A DNA stretch of 64,000 nt from Allodiplogaster sudhausi (taxonomy: Eukaryota; Nematoda; Chromadorea; Rhabditida; Diplogasteridae). The DNA is taken from assembly GCA_945643635.1 (NCBI GenBank), contig CALZFC010000044.1:794501-858500 (forward strand). Reading direction: 5' to 3'. Within the stretch, counting starts at the first letter, position 1. Every line of letters starts with the position of its first letter. Positions 1-11,561 of this stretch are shown in pieces. Both the position numbers and the translations under genes were made by a program. Below the pieces are notes generated by a model. That model was given only the letters and a program-made list of their open reading frames with translations, was not told where the DNA came from and ran no database searches.

Positions 1-3000
1 CAGCTCTGCCAGCGCCGTCGACAACTCGAATTAAAGCAAAATCTTTTTCATCAGAAGAAATCCACGTTCTCACTATATACATACATACATACATATTTTT
101 CCTTCTAATCATTATCAGAATGAAATTACTTTGGGATCAATAAGTTATAAAGCAAATGATTTTGATATTATTTTCTTAATATGTAGTTGGCTGTGCATTC
201 AGCGCCGTTCTATTTAAACTTTGCCATGCAATATTTTAATTCTGACATCATAACTCGCTGTTTCCGTGTAGATTTCCACAGCCAGCGAGCTGAAGTAGAC
301 TTGAAGGATCATGCCATTATTCTTGTACCTAAATTGTAATAAGGTCAAGGAACAATGATCTATGCTCGACAAACACCTACCAGGTCAGGCATTCAGTGAC
401 ATTCACAAAGTTTTCGTTCCAGGCTTCGCAGCTGCCGAGCTGAATTGTGGCAATTGATTGTATTGAACAACTATACAAGGCGTGTGGTATATGTAAGTCG
501 ATTTTGAGATCAATTCCGTTTGCAAGACGAAATTGTACTTATAAAAAAAACGATGTTTTTAAAACTATTTTTCAATCATTTATTAGGCTAACACCAGCGG
601 AGCCGCTCCGTTTGAGGAGATCAGCCATTGCGCTCCTCTTTGGCCGATTCTTCTCATTGTCAGCAACCAGCACCGACTCGACGTCAGCACCGCTCTCTTC
701 CACGGATCTGAACACGAGCAAAGATAGATCTCTAAACGGGCCGCTACGCCGCTCAAGTTGCAGTCCGGGTCGAAAACAAAGAACAGTTTACCCATTCTAA
801 TCAGTTTTCTGAACCGCATCATCAAACAAACCTTTCTTTTGTAGAGATTGCTTATTTTTATATTTATTTTGAACAAAATGTACTTTTAAAGAACTACTTA
901 ATTTTGTAGTTGCGCTAAAATGGAATATGGCGAGTTTTGTATTCCTTCCATGTTTTGAATAATAGTTCATTTTTAACATATCTAATTTCACTGAGATATT
1001 GATTATTCTGAGATATTTTTCACCGAAAATGTCCTAAACTGGAGAGAGAAAAAATATTTTTGTAGCACCTCTTGCTCGGAGGTCTTTACAAAGTGCTGGC
1101 CCATTCGGGACCGCCTTTTTTTAATCGACACGGCCCGAGCATGATTTTTGACATCCTTTACTTCACTTCTTTCATTCTACTCGAAAAGTTGTTTCTATCG
1201 ATGTAATTCCACCGTTCCGCAAAAAGCAATAATACTCCTGACCTCTTCATCCTTCCGCTGCTTACACCGATTGGTTTTCCTGACATCGTGTTCGAGACCT
1301 CGACCCGCTCTTCGTAGTTGCACACTTTATTAGTCATAGTAGCGCCTTTTTCAAAGTCCTTCCACGACGGCATTGTCTCCGCGTTGTTCACAAACGTGTA
1401 CGTTTGGAAGAACTATGTATAAGCGGAATACAGCAGACATGGACGAGCAAAAAAAATCGATTAAGTGAACACAAATTTTTTTTCTGAGATTTCCTTTTCC
1501 TCAATCATTTACTTCTTCTCCGTGCCAGAGTTCTTTGCACTCTCAATCGCGCGTGCTTTTTCACGCAGCGGGTGTGTGCGAAATGCGAAAGAGCACAGAA
1601 TGAGAGAGGTTGCCTGCTCACACGCCAATTTTAACAAGGGTTAATTGGTTATTTTTCGCTGATCATCCTCTCTTAAGCCAATGGAATCTTGCAGATTTAC
1701 CTTCGAGCACTCCATTTTGGTGCATCCGCCGTAAGTCCACACCTTGTTCGGACACGTATAGATGCAAGGCCAGCAGTAGTACCACGACCTGAGGCTCGTG
1801 TCCACGCAGCAAATAGTCGCGCCCCTCAAGTAGCGTCTCGTGTATGCGATACACACATCTAACTTACCTCTTCATTTAAATTACCTCACCAAGTATATCT
1901 GCACCTGTGAGAAAAGGCATGAATTACAATGAAAGAAATTATCTTCACACTTTCATCAAATGGTCTACATAGATAAACCCAACAATCTATCTTTCCGCTT
2001 TCCTTCAAAGATAAATAAAAAGTGTTTTACAATATTTCACGATTCATTACTGAGAGAGAAAGAAGAAGAAACCAAAGTAAGCTATAATATATGTACATAT
2101 GTATGTACGTACACGCAGCCGAGTGGCACAGGCGAATCCTCGCATTCGATGAATTTTCCGGTGGCCTTCAAGTCCTCGCCAACTGTGTCAGGTTGGCATG
2201 GGCTAAAATGTCGACATTGTATGTAACTCCCCAATCCCGTGCCTTACACATGCAATTTCAAATTGATTGATATTCATGCTCGGAATGTCGCAGTTTAAAA
2301 ACAAATTACGCGTTAATGAAATCACCCACTGTATATTTCAATAAGAATAATGTTTTTTTTATTAATTTTCTTCTTTTTAAATTTCTATTTTTATATGGTT
2401 GTACGTTGTAGTCGTGGTTGTCGTCGTAGTTGTGGTGCTCGTGGTGCTCGTAGTTGTAAGCTCAGTTGAGGAGGTCGTGTCCTGGATTGTCGTCGTAGTT
2501 GTGATGTTCATGGTGCTCGGAGTTGTAGGCTCAGTTGAGGACGTCGTGTCCTGGGTTGTCGTCATAGTTGTGATGTTCATGGTGCTCGGAGTTGTAGGCT
2601 CAGTTGAGGACGTCGTGTCCTGGGTTGTCGTCATAGTTGTGATGTTCATGGTGCTCGGAGTTGTAGGCTGAGTTGAAGAGGCCGTTTCCAGGGTTGTCGT
2701 CGTAGTTGTGAAACTATTGGTGCTCGTAATTGTAGGCTCAGTTGAGGAGGGCGTGTTCTGAGTTGTCGTGCTAGGCTCGTCTGTCGTGGCTGTTGTCGCG
2801 AGTGGGCCGAGTGAAGCTGAGAAATAGGGCATCCAGATCGTATTTTTGGATTTATTTCTCTTTATATCTTCATATAATATGAGCCTTTTTAAAGGTAAAG
2901 TAAATATGTATTCTGCCTATAGACAACAACATGACAATTTGTCGGACTTGTTAGAAATGGAAGAAGAGAAGTTGCAGGTGTGGTTGTGGCTGAAGATGTC

Positions 3001-6000
3001 GTAGTTGGCGCAGAAGTAGACGATCCGGTAGAGGATGACGACAGTGAAGTTGACGAGGTCGAACTCGATGAGGACGTCGCAAGAGATGTTGTAGTGATTG
3101 CTCGGCTTCTAGAAGAAGAGCAAACAAGGTAGAATATTATTATATCTGAAGATATCCGTGAACAGATTCTAATTACCTAATCGTGCTCGGCCGAGTCGCG
3201 TCCTGTACTTTCTGCAAATTGTTTTTTTTTTGTAATATAAAAAAATCTTGAAAAAATCCAATTACTTGAAAATATGATAACTGTATATGCTCTCCCTCTC
3301 TCCCTCTTCCACTGTCTATGTACATACATATCTATCTACTCACTGTGTGACTAACTCCTGCACCTGTCTGTCGCTGTCTGTATGTCTCTCTCTATCCATC
3401 TATCCGTCTTTCTTCTCTCTTTCTATCTCTTCTCTCTCGAACCTGAAGATACTCAAGCTGTTCGGTGGTGCCGGTGCCGACAGTGTAGCGCTCAGACGGA
3501 TATCTACAAATATTCTATCGTTTATGAAAAGTACCGTAGTCTTCAACTTTTAAAAGTGGCAAAAATTATAATAATAAAATATGCTGCTTACTTTGCCTGA
3601 GTGACGGTGACGTGGAAGTCCGTCTCATCGCATGGCATCTTGCAAGCACATTCCACATAGGGATCAGCGCCTTTCAGCTTCTGAAGGCACGCCACTGCAA
3701 GCGTATCATGCATAGTTATGTACATATGTATTAATTATTTATTTTTCCAAAACATTTATTTCTTCATTACAGTGTTTCATGCGAAAAATACAATTTAATT
3801 TTAATAAATAATTAAATTGAATTAAGGCTTGATACAGTCTGCAGCCGTGGCGCAGAGTCGATTCTTCTCCGATTCGAAGCGCGGATCGGCACAACCGCAC
3901 CGAAAATGTATGGCTCATGGTCAGATATTAAAAGATCAAGACGACGTTGTCAGATGGCCATAGACTTTGAAAAATTGAGGCGTATCGCAAACTTACTGCT
4001 TCACGATGTAGCGCTGCAGGCAGCTCAAACTGCATGTTTCATAGTTGTAAGCATAGCCCTAAAGTACATCCCAGTATTAAAATATGAGGTTTTCTTCATG
4101 GATTTATTTATTTATATTAAATAAACAAAGAATAACTTAAGTTAAGAAAGACGACCTTTGCCACATAAAAGTTGTCAGCCGACGATTGGGTATCAATGCA
4201 TGAGCCGTACGGTTCCTTCAGTCGTTTGTACGTCTTCTGAAGGACACTTATTCTTTTTATCTTTGTATCAAGTCAGGTCTGCATAGCTTATTTTTTTACG
4301 ATCTGAACGGACTAGCGCAAAGTTCCTTAAACCTTTAGCCCTAAGCCTTAAGCCTTATCCTCGCCTTCTGGAGCGCGACGGCCGTCTGGTAGCCGACGCT
4401 AACATCAATCGGACGCGTATCGAGAGGAGGGAGAATGGCCGGGTCGTGGACGACGAATCGATAGCCTGTCCTCTCGGTCGTTGACAGGAAGTCAAAGGCA
4501 GACGAGACCGAATTTTGTTGCTTAAACGAGGGATAATCACCAAACATATTTAATGTAGATCGAATTTTCCACTGGGAATTTCATCCCTGCAAAAATCCGC
4601 ATAATGGTAATAGCAAGCGCGCATGAAAGTCCGAAAGACGGCTTCAATTTGAAATCTGACATAATGTTAAGCAAAACAAATATTCCGTGGGTTAAGAAAA
4701 TACGGTGCCCAGTTTCTCAACAGATCTCGTCCTTTTTTCGTAGACATTTTCATAATCATTCTACTCCCGGAAAAAAAATGTCATTTCACATTCAGAGAGA
4801 GAGACAACACTGTGCAGTCATGCAAAAGCCACATTTCTTTTGTGGTGGCCGAAACCCTTATCAAGTGAGGCATATCCGTCTTCACACTCTCTCACACCCC
4901 TACCCCTAGTTCTATTTGACCCTTTCTCTCTCTCATTTATCCCATACCTTTGACGTGAGTAGCATCCGGAGGCCGCTTGCGAGCCCGACGCGCGAGATTG
5001 TCTGGTTCATGTCGAATCGGAAGCACGAGCCGTATTCGGGGTGAATAAAGACGGAGAAGGCGCTCCTGGCAATGGAATGAATCAGGAGAAAGAGATATAT
5101 AATTTACGGACGCGGCTATAACAGCGTCGAATGTAATTTAGAAACAGAGAATAGAATTTATATCTCTCTTTCTCTTCAACCTCATTCAATGATTTGATAT
5201 GTTTTAATCGTATTTTTTCATACAAACATACAGTACCGGTCAACGGCGAGTTGTAAATGCTGCGTCGGCTATAGCGGACGCGGCCAAATGGGCCAAGTGG
5301 AATATCTCGCTGCAGAAAGCGTTTTCAGGCAAATCACATATCAATATGAGATACTTGAATTTGTCTTCACTAATAACTTAAACAATTCTTGAAACATTCA
5401 GAAAAACAATTGCAGCAAAACATTTGCTCCGCTTGGGGTTCGAACCTGCGACATACGAAATTCCATATAAGAACGCAACAATTAGGTCACCGTACGTCAT
5501 GAAAATGATAATTTCACAAATTTTAAAAATTTTTCTTAACGGCATTTGTGAAGAAAAATTCAGGGATCTCAAATTGATATGTGATTTGCCTGAAAACGCT
5601 TTCTGCAGCGAGATATTCCACTTGGCCCATTTGGTCGCGTCCGCTATAGCCGACGCAGCATTGACCCCTCGCCGTTGAGCGGTACTGTAAGTATATATAA
5701 TAATTTTTTAACATTATATTTCTACGACATTGGACACATGATGTCTCCCTTTCATAGTTCTCTTTTTCGTTTCCCTTTCTCTCTCATCTTTCTCGTCTCT
5801 TCATGTCCCTAACAATCTCTCTCTCTCTGTCTTTCCTACATTGGACACATGGCGCCGGCAAAGGTGCACTCGGTGATGACGTCATCGTAGCCATAGGCAG
5901 CCGCCGCCTTCTGCTCGTCGCTGAGTTGGCTGGCGAGCAGTGCAAGCATGTGACGCGCACGATCGGCAATCTCCGACGCCGACTCGGCGCCCGCGGCCGG

Positions 6001-6927
6001 AAATTAGGAAACGACATAACGCGGCCGTAAATTTGGAGAAAACGTCTCAGACGTCAGAAAACCCCCTGATATACATATGAAGGAAATTCGTGCGAAATGT
6101 ATTATTATTTTTTTCAAACTAGTCTTACATATTGTTCTAATCGAGCAAAAGGAGCGATATGAAATTGGCGTTTAGGTTAACTTAAAATTATGGAAAGAGT
6201 TAGATTTAGAAAAAGGAGCCAATCAATCGACACTTGCCAGCCCATAGGTGTCCGTGGTCGACGCGTTGTTCATGAGCGCATCGAACTCTCGCATCAGACG
6301 TGCGATCTCAGCAAAGTCCGTGTTGTTCTCGGCAACGGCGAGTTTGAAGGCGTTGAAGTTGCAGAGTGTCATTGTCGGAAAGGTCTGCAAGAGATGGGCA
6401 ATATTAAAGCCAAGAGAAATATTAACATTTAATAAATCGCGAATCTTTGTTTCTCTCTCACTCTCGCTCTCTTCCACTTTCAACTCTCTCTCTTTCGTAT
6501 TCTTTTTCTGTCTCTCTCTCTCTCTCGTTATCTTTTCGATATTTCTTTCTCTCTCTCTCACTCTTTTCTCTCTTTTTTTTCTAGCCTGTTCATGGAAGGC
6601 CACCGTGGCGAGAGTGTCTGCAGGAAAGGATATGTATCGCAGGACGATAAAAAGGAGTTGAATCATGAATAATGTGGTCCTGCATGCATCATGTTTGATT
6701 GTTATCCCCACTCGATCAACGCTTTCATTAACTGAAGAGAGAAAGCAGTAAGAAATAAGAAATATGAAAAAAGAGCAATATGTAAAATGCACGTCTAACA
6801 ACAGAACGGAGACAGAGATCCAGAAGACACTTTCGCATCTCGTAAGACTGTTCGGGATGTTGCGCAGGGAGGCGATGCTCGACCAGACGGCGAATTGGGC
6901 GAAGATCTTCAGCGTCGACGAATTCAT
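1..6927 (-). CDS. DEG/ENaC (degenerin-type) cation channel subunit, C-terminus cut by window edge
   Basis: Multi-exon gene read from 6927 downward; the start ATG lies 5 nt after a CAG acceptor. DEG/ENaC landmarks follow in family order: cytoplasmic N-terminus with FAVWSSIASLRNIP (6830-6910); first membrane helix ending near YISFPADTLATV (6595-6690); FPTMTLCNFNAFKLA (about 6330-6385); DDVITECTFAGAMC (about 5870); SVFIHPEYGSCFRFD with GLRMLL (4970-5065); TGYRFVVHDPAILPP (4400-4470); LKEPYGSC (about 4200); the Cys-rich blocks NYETCSLSCLQRY (about 4020), CGCADPRFESEKNRLC (about 3880) and ECACKMPCDETDFHV (3610-3700). Near the window start come GSCEAWNENFVNVTEC (about 400) and NNGMILQVYFSSLAVEIYT (270-330), the degenerin pre-TM2 segment. 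TM2 lies beyond position 1. Between the Cys-rich domain and this segment sit Ser/Thr-rich exons (2940-3115, 2405-2816) and Cys-containing exons (2110-2220, 1690-1830). Family knowledge: trimeric amiloride-sensitive Na+ channels of sensory cells and muscle. Not every junction is resolved; the middle exons could belong to another nested transcript. Confidence 0.83.
2405..2816 (-). repeat. Thr/Ser-rich mucin-like exon with 69-bp tandem repeats
   Basis: One open exon on the minus strand between a CAG acceptor (high end) and a GTACAA donor (low end). It encodes mostly Thr, Ser and Pro. A 23-residue unit beginning MNITTMTTTQDTTSS repeats three times (roughly 2490-2700); two copies are nearly identical and the third has diverged. 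NIT supplies one N-glycosylation sequon per unit and the Thr density suggests O-glycosylation. It lies inside the span of the DEG/ENaC gene, in the same orientation. Confidence 0.8.
5231..5687. mobile_element. TA-flanked foldback MITE with CAGTACCG ends
   Basis: The element begins CAGTACCGGTCAACGG and ends CGTTGAGCGGTACTG, with TA directly outside both ends (5229-5230 and 5688-5689), as for Tc1/mariner-class insertions. Terminal inverted repeats run about 130 bp (5231 to about 5365 against about 5555-5687) with scattered mismatches. There is no transposase ORF. It sits in an intron of the DEG/ENaC gene. The minus strand of its middle (about 5430-5500) has a tRNA-like B box, GGTTCGAACCCC. A related single end is at 53768-53815, and a shorter match is at 34330. 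Confidence 0.8.
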
Positions 6928-7082
6928 TTCCACTGAATTGTTATTTAAATTGTATTTATTTAATATATTTTTTTTACTAATGCGCTTTTCTCCTTAAAAA
7001 ATTAAATTAATTTCAAATGCGCAGATTAATCTTATCGATTGAAAGTTTCATAAAATTTTCCAATGCAACGCATAGAGCTTAA

Positions 7083-7568
7083 AGGAGGCGAAAACTCAAT
7101 TTTTTTGCTATAAGGATGATTCTGTGAATATGTCCGGATTGAGCTTGCGAAAGCATCAGCAAAAATTCAATTTACTAAACTCAAAGTTAGAGGAGTAATT
7201 TGCATCTGAAAAGAGTCGCCTGATCATGAGGGAAATATTAGTGATTATACAGAACTTTAAATTTAACATTAGTCCCCTGACCAAATTACGGCCAAATAGG
7301 ATTGACGAGAATATCATGACCGAAAAACGTGAAATTTCGTGGTTCGGCCGTAAAGTATTTACCGGAATCGTGAAATTTCGTCGTTCGGCCGTAAAATATA
7401 TACCGGAATATTCATGATTCACCAAACGGACGCAAACCGCCAAATTGAATTTACGAGAAAAGGTTTCGAAGTTAGGATCTTGGCAAATTGCCAGGATCAC
7501 GTTGCCAAAATGTATCGTACTATAAGATCGGCCATTTCGTGCTAGGAGTTTCCGAGTTTAAGCCTCCT
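7083..7568. mobile_element. TTAA-flanked MITE (piggyBac-like target site)
   Basis: TTAA flanks both ends (7079-7082 and 7569-7572). The termini are imperfect inverted repeats: AGGAGGCGAAAACTC on the left, GAGTTTAAGCCTCCT on the right. There is no coding capacity. Inside lies an imperfect tandem duplication of about 45-50 bp (about 7320-7410), recognisable by GAAATTTCGT followed by TTCGGCCGTAAA twice. Other TTAA elements in the window share the AGGAG ends. Confidence 0.7.
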
Positions 7569-7572
7569 TTAA

Positions 7573-9229
7573 GGTGTCTCAGATACATTCACGAGAACAT
7601 TAAGAGAGCCTCTCCTTACAATTAGGACTCCAGCATCTGCATACTTGGGGGATTTTCTACGATTTCGTTTGTAAAATTTGCTAGCTTAAACAACTCGACG
7701 AACATTTTCCCCAGATTCCCATCGATAGTTACATATTTTTGAAAAAAAAAAGATTAAAATGTACTGTACTTGGATGCCGAGTGGTGCAAGTGAGCCAATT
7801 TTGATAAACGAAATCGAAAATTCCCCAGAGCAGACATGCTTAAGGGATAATGGCTTGGGGGGCTGTCTTAAAAGCTACGAGAAAAGCAAAATGTGCTAGA
7901 ATGTGCGCGGCGGAAAGGACTTTTGCTTGTAAACATGAAAGCGAAAGAGGAGTCACCTCTCGACTTGCGTTGTTCGTCATCCCCGATACGGCCGCCGTTT
8001 CTAGGCTGTCTCGAGAAAGTACGGGCCCACTCTTTAGCGGAATCAGACTTTGCATGACACTATAGGACAAATGATGTTTTTCAGAGCATATTTTGAAACC
8101 AAACTCTTTCCAACTTTCAAAACAATGAGATAGACGACAAACAACCGCAGGAAAGTTCGAAGGGTTTAGCCCTTTCAATACGTAGCTGAATTCTTATGAA
8201 AGCATGGCAACGGGTAGCATGCTGTGCTTGGCACAGCATTCCCAGTATTCTCCTTACGTCTGGATCCAGAAATAGAGTAGAGTAGCATTCGACCGCGTTT
8301 CCCTAATTGTAAGATGAAGTCGATCGATCCAAGTCGCTATCATTTTACTCCTCGGTAGCACTATCATAATCGCCATCACAAACGTGAATGGTATACTTCG
8401 AGGTATCTGAATGGCGAAGAGAAAGGAGTACGGTTCCTTAAATTATCAAAGTGATCGTAGAAGTCCGTATGAACACAACGCCAATCGGGGGTCTAAGGCT
8501 CTACATACATCAAAGGACCAGCAACTATTAACTACCTAAATAGTACCCCCTTGAAATCTGGTTGGTATCATCACTGTCAAAGAGAACAAGAGAGAGAGAA
8601 AGAGAGTAAGGGCGGAGAAAGATGTAACATGGAGAGTGAGAAAGGGATGGACATACACCTCGCCATCAAGCCTGTTTCACGGTGTAGAACCTTGGAAATC
8701 TCACTCATCTCTTTTTCGAATTCTATCTCTCTCTCCCCCTCTCCATCCTCTCTTACTTTTCGAGACCATGGCTATCCTCACCAATAAAGCACGTTGTAAA
8801 AAGATACAAATTTTGAAAAATTGCTGACTTCTTTATTTGGACCTTCTGCCACCATAAACAAGAATAATGATATGCACAAACATATGCCGAAGTGAATTAA
8901 AAAGGCGATTAAACAATTCGCGTGAAACAGAAGTGTGCATATTTTCCGTCAATTTTGTCTACCCGTAAAATGTTTCACAAGAATCAAATGTTCAGGAAAA
9001 AGGTCATCATGTTAAAACTAAGACAAAATAATAGTGACGTTAAAAAATCAATTCAACAGTACCTCTAATACTTCAAGAAACAAATAAATTTGATGCCTAA
9101 ACTGGAATACTTTGGCTAATTCTTTGTCAACACAAGTTGATTACGTAACTTTCGTGGCAAAATTCACGCTATCTTTTTCCTTTCTTTCTTTCTCATCCTC
9201 TCTCTCTACCCATCTCTCTCTCTCTCTCT
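7573..9229. other. Intergenic; no gene recognised
   Basis: No splice-bounded exons with recognisable family motifs. A 112-codon minus-strand ORF (7840-8178) has no family features I recognise and no obvious promoter or acceptor context. CT/GA-rich stretches (8580-8640, 8725-8760, 9180-9230) produce low-complexity ORFs. The last of these abuts the glucuronyltransferase stop codon. Confidence 0.5.
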
Positions 9230-11561
9230 TCACTCGATGACATATCCGTGTCGTTCTCCATTGGTGCCAGTGCTATTCGTCTTGACATGCCAGACAAGAA
9301 TCTCCTTCGGATCGTCGTCATAGCCGAAGGACTCGGCCTAAACAAAGACAATTTGAAAAGAAAAATAAATCATGGTAAACATTGAAAAGTAAGCTAGAAT
9401 CTGAATGAGAAGCAGTATTTCAGCGACAGGCATGTGGAGATTACACTGTTAAATAGACATTGGCGATCTTTCAATAAGAAGACGGAATACCTCCTCTTTT
9501 TTGATGCCAAACTGCTGGATGAAGCAAGTCTCTGGCGCGCTCTGCGCACATTTCAAGTTGAAAGAGGCACTGAAGAGGAGATTAAGTGGTGTGGAGATGG
9601 AGAGAAGAAGAGACTAAGAGACTCTCTGAGAAAGAGTGAGCGAGAGAGCGAAGGAGAAGGAGCGAGAGAAAGAGAGAAGATTGATACTGACTTCCTGGCC
9701 CTGAGCACCTCCCTGAGATTGAGTGCGAAGCCTGCCATGTCCGTGGCGAATGCTCTATCAGGAGCGTACATTGCATCCCACGCGACAATCGTACCGTTCT
9801 CCACGTGCGGCGCCTCCACGAGTGACGCCCCGGAGAGTCCTGAGAGATGTTTGGCACTTAAAATGCTAAGAAATAAAAAGGAGACTAATTATGTATACAA
9901 ATGTGTATACAAAAAAAGATTCAAACATATGTAAATGGCCCCACCAACTGCCCAGAAGCCGAGTCGCTTGACATTGCGGATGTAGTTGTTGAAGAGGCGG
10001 ATATCGTAAGCGTTGTCGTCGTCTGCAAAGTAGACGACAGCCTCGCCCTTGTAGCTCGCGTATCTCGAACGGATGAAGGCGAGCGCACGGTTGCGATGGG
10101 TCCAGCCACGTTCTGGAAGAGAGTGAATGTCTCTCTTTCTCTCAGCACTCTCTCTCTCTCTCTCTCCTTATTCTCTTCCCTTCACCAACTCGGCATTCCT
10201 GGGTCGGATATGGAATGGAAGTAGAAGTAAGCGAGGCCCGTCCTCTGCAGGACTCTCTCCACCGCAGGCACAGTCGCGTTTGCGTCCTCAATCACGATCC
10301 AATGAAGATTGCGCACGTGAGAAAGGGTTTGAGAGAATCTGAAAACAGTCGACTCATGGCAACTCCAATCTCAATCACAAAACTCTGAACAGGGACTTAT
10401 CAATCTTGCTCTACAAGACTACTCCGATATTCGTACAAATAAGCTACATGAAATCTTTCTGTTTTACAATGCACTTAACTATAAACAGCAGTGATAGAAT
10501 TAATCACTTACTCGTACTTTGCCGTTCATGAGATTTATTGATTTATTTATTCGTACATCAAGTTAAAGATGTGACAAGATATAGAATACCACGTCATACT
10601 ATCAGTGCAACTAATGAGAAAGGGGAGGGTGGGGGGTAGGGAAAGGCCGGATTTATGTGTACATTCCAGTTATCTTCACGATATTTTCTTAAATTCTTTT
10701 TTTCCTTCTCACTCTCCCCTCTTTCTCTCTCTCTCACTCTCTCTCTAGTTTTCTGCCTTTCCACAATGTGTTCCTGCTTTCTGTCTCTCTCTCTCTTTTC
10801 CTTTCCCTCTCTACCTCTTTTTTTATTTCTTGTCCTCACCTCGTGATATCCGCCAACCGCTCGGGCCGTTTGTGCGTCGGAGTAATGACAATGATAGTGG
10901 CGTTCCCATTTGGGTCGGGGTCAGGCGGAAAGCGCCTCGACATTGGAGGAGGTACCGACGGCAGTTGCTCCTCCGGACGGGGCTGCCTGTAGATGGCTAG
11001 CAGAGTGTTTGCAGAGAGAGGGAGAGGAGAGAGAGATATAGAAACGAGGTATAGAGCAAAAAGAGAGACTGATAGAGAGAGAGAGAGAGAAAATAGAGAC
11101 AGCGAGGAAATGAGATAAAGAACAAAACAAACCGCCAGACTCGGAGGCAGAGGATGAGCAGGACGAGAAAGGACAGGAAGAGCAAGCAGATCAGGTTCGT
11201 GTTGCGAGTTCTTCTGCTTACCGATGGAGACCGCGGTCGAAGACTGGTTGGGGAAAGTTGCTGAAATTGAGATAATACTATTAATTATATCAATCTATCG
11301 ATTTCATCTTTGGCAATTTGCCGAGGAATAGGGAATACGTGAAAACATAAGATCTCTCCAAATCAATTTTTTTTCCTGCTACTCATTATCTTTTTTATAG
11401 ACTCCAGCAACTCTTGCAGCATCTCGCTCTCTTCCCCCTCTCTCTGTCCCCCTCTCTCTCTCCCTCTTTCTCTCCGTCTCTCTCTCTCTCTTATTCTTCA
11501 GTGTCCTCCAAGTTATCTTCTCACTGACCTCAGCTGAGGCTGCCTTGTAGTAGATCGTCAT
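9230..11561 (-). CDS. Galactosyl-xylosyl-protein 3-beta-glucuronyltransferase (GT43 family)
   Basis: Complete 8-exon model with consistent phases: 11529-11561, 11133-11260, 10840-10986, 10190-10338, 9945-10112, 9692-9839, 9491-9569, 9230-9337; 319 aa, close to animal GlcAT-I size (about 330). It is a type II Golgi protein: a short basic N-terminus, one membrane anchor (LLFLSFLVLLILCLRVW, about residues 32-50), a Pro-rich stem, then the catalytic domain. GT43 signatures are IIVITPTHKRPERL, LHWIVIEDA, the nucleotide/Mn-binding FADDDNAYD (near residue 176), DMAGFALNL and the C-terminal ILVWHVKT. Family knowledge: it transfers GlcA from UDP-GlcA to Gal-Gal-Xyl-Ser, finishing the chondroitin/heparan linker (C. 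elegans SQV-8, vertebrate B3GAT3). The ATG lies 16 nt after a TTTCCAG acceptor. The choice between B3GAT1/2-like and B3GAT3-like specificity is inference. Confidence 0.93.

Noticed and set aside
2399..2671. Val-rich plus-strand ORF, and the similar Val-rich minus-strand ORF at 14361-14807
   Set aside because: These are antisense shadows of Thr-rich mucin exons (ACN read backwards gives GTN); the sense strands have splice sites and family context.
5430..5500. Functional tRNA-Arg gene on the minus strand
   Set aside because: Only A/B-box resemblance; acceptor and anticodon stems do not pair and it lies inside a MITE.
7840..8178. 112-codon minus-strand ORF as a possible small gene
   Set aside because: No splice-leader acceptor, no recognisable domain and an overlapping ORF on the other strand; chance cannot be excluded.
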